This document shows positions 5,568 through 5,821 of a DNA stretch of 5,821 nt, in pieces. Numbering within the stretch: the first letter of the stretch is position 1; the number at the start of each line of letters is the position of its first letter. The notes beneath the pieces are model-generated. The model was not told where the DNA came from and did no database searches. It saw nothing but the letters and a program-made list of their open reading frames with translations. The translations under genes were made by a program, and so were the position numbers. Source of the DNA: Rhodospirillales bacterium (GTDB taxonomy: Bacteria; Pseudomonadota; Alphaproteobacteria; Rhodospirillales; Casp-alpha2); the NCBI GenBank assembly GCA_018664265.1, contig JABJOR010000486.1, forward strand, positions 1 through 5,821, given 5' to 3'.

Positions 5568-5821
5568 TGTTTTGGCCCCCGGAATATACTGTCATAGGTC
5601 GCAATAGATTCTGTGTTTATATCTTCAAGCAGGAAATATATATCTTCTGAATCAGATTTCATAACACCGGGAGGCGCATTGAGAACCAGTCGGAAGCTCT
5701 GTAACCGGTCCGGGCGCACACTGACAACAGGGTTATCCGCTGAGGTAGCAATGGTTTCAGCCCCGACAAGCTTAAGCGTCATACCATTAATTCCTTTAAC
5801 AGAAATAGCAAAGGTGCGGTC
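5564..5821 (-). CDS. ccoG: CcoG (FixG/RdxA), C-terminal end (5' part outside window)
   Basis: Only the last 85 codons lie in the window, and the frame is open to the right edge, so the ATG at 5782 is internal. The fragment (from DRTFAISVKGINGMTLKLVG to YDSIFRGPKQ) looks like the beta-sandwich C-terminal domain of the FixG family, with the V.V.PDRLQSFRLVL..P pattern. The polyferredoxin-like cysteine motifs and membrane helices of this family lie upstream and cannot be seen here. CcoG has been described as a membrane-bound copper reductase (Cu(II) to Cu(I)) feeding cbb3 assembly, which fits its place before the copper ATPase gene. The call relies on the fragment's pattern plus the ccoHIS genes that follow. 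Its TGA overlaps the ccoH ATG by 4 bp. Confidence 0.85.
   Translation of the reverse strand, partial: DRTFAISVKGINGMTLKLVGAETIATSADNPVVSVRPDRLQSFRLVLNAPPGVMKSDSEDIYFLLEDINTESIATYDSIFRGPKQ

Noticed and set aside
1..5821. CRISPR array, insertion sequence, phage or toxin-antitoxin system
   Set aside because: No regular repeats, transposase, terminal inverted repeats or small paired genes are visible. The window is filled by housekeeping and respiratory assembly genes.

Overview
The window reads as ordinary chromosomal DNA of an alphaproteobacterium of intermediate G+C content, possibly Rhodospirillales-like. Three things support this: a ComEC of the alphaproteobacterial type, a lexA gene preceded by an exact GAAC-N7-GAAC operator (the alphaproteobacterial SOS box), and a complete ccoHIS block behind the end of ccoG (fixGHIS in rhizobia). 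I see no insertion sequence, phage gene, CRISPR array, tRNA or rRNA, and no stretch over 300 bases without a gene.

Layout. At the left edge (plus strand) is the 3' end of comEC, the inner-membrane channel for DNA uptake. After a 123-bp AT-rich spacer comes a full O-acetylserine sulfhydrylase-type cysteine synthase gene, also on the plus strand. It converges on lexA (minus strand) with only 3 bp between the stop codons. Upstream of lexA is an 85-bp control region. From there to the right edge, all on the minus strand, are ccoG (3' end only), ccoH, ccoI and ccoS. ccoG/ccoH and ccoH/ccoI overlap by 4 bp, and ccoI/ccoS are 4 bp apart, so they look like one translationally coupled operon for assembly and copper loading of the cbb3-type cytochrome c oxidase. 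The oxidase structural genes ccoNOQP would be expected beyond the right edge, which the window cannot show.

The most interesting place is the 85 bp between ccoS and lexA. The lexA -35 box begins 3 bp after the ccoS stop codon. The LexA operator covers the predicted -10 box. The same bases also form the 5' arm of a hairpin followed by a run of six T, which would act as a weak terminator for RNA arriving from ccoS. The predicted lexA start point lies inside the hairpin loop, so RNA started at the lexA promoter would lack the 5' arm and could not form the hairpin. This is a compact arrangement that may insulate lexA from the cco operon. I find no evidence of a wholly new gene system in the window.
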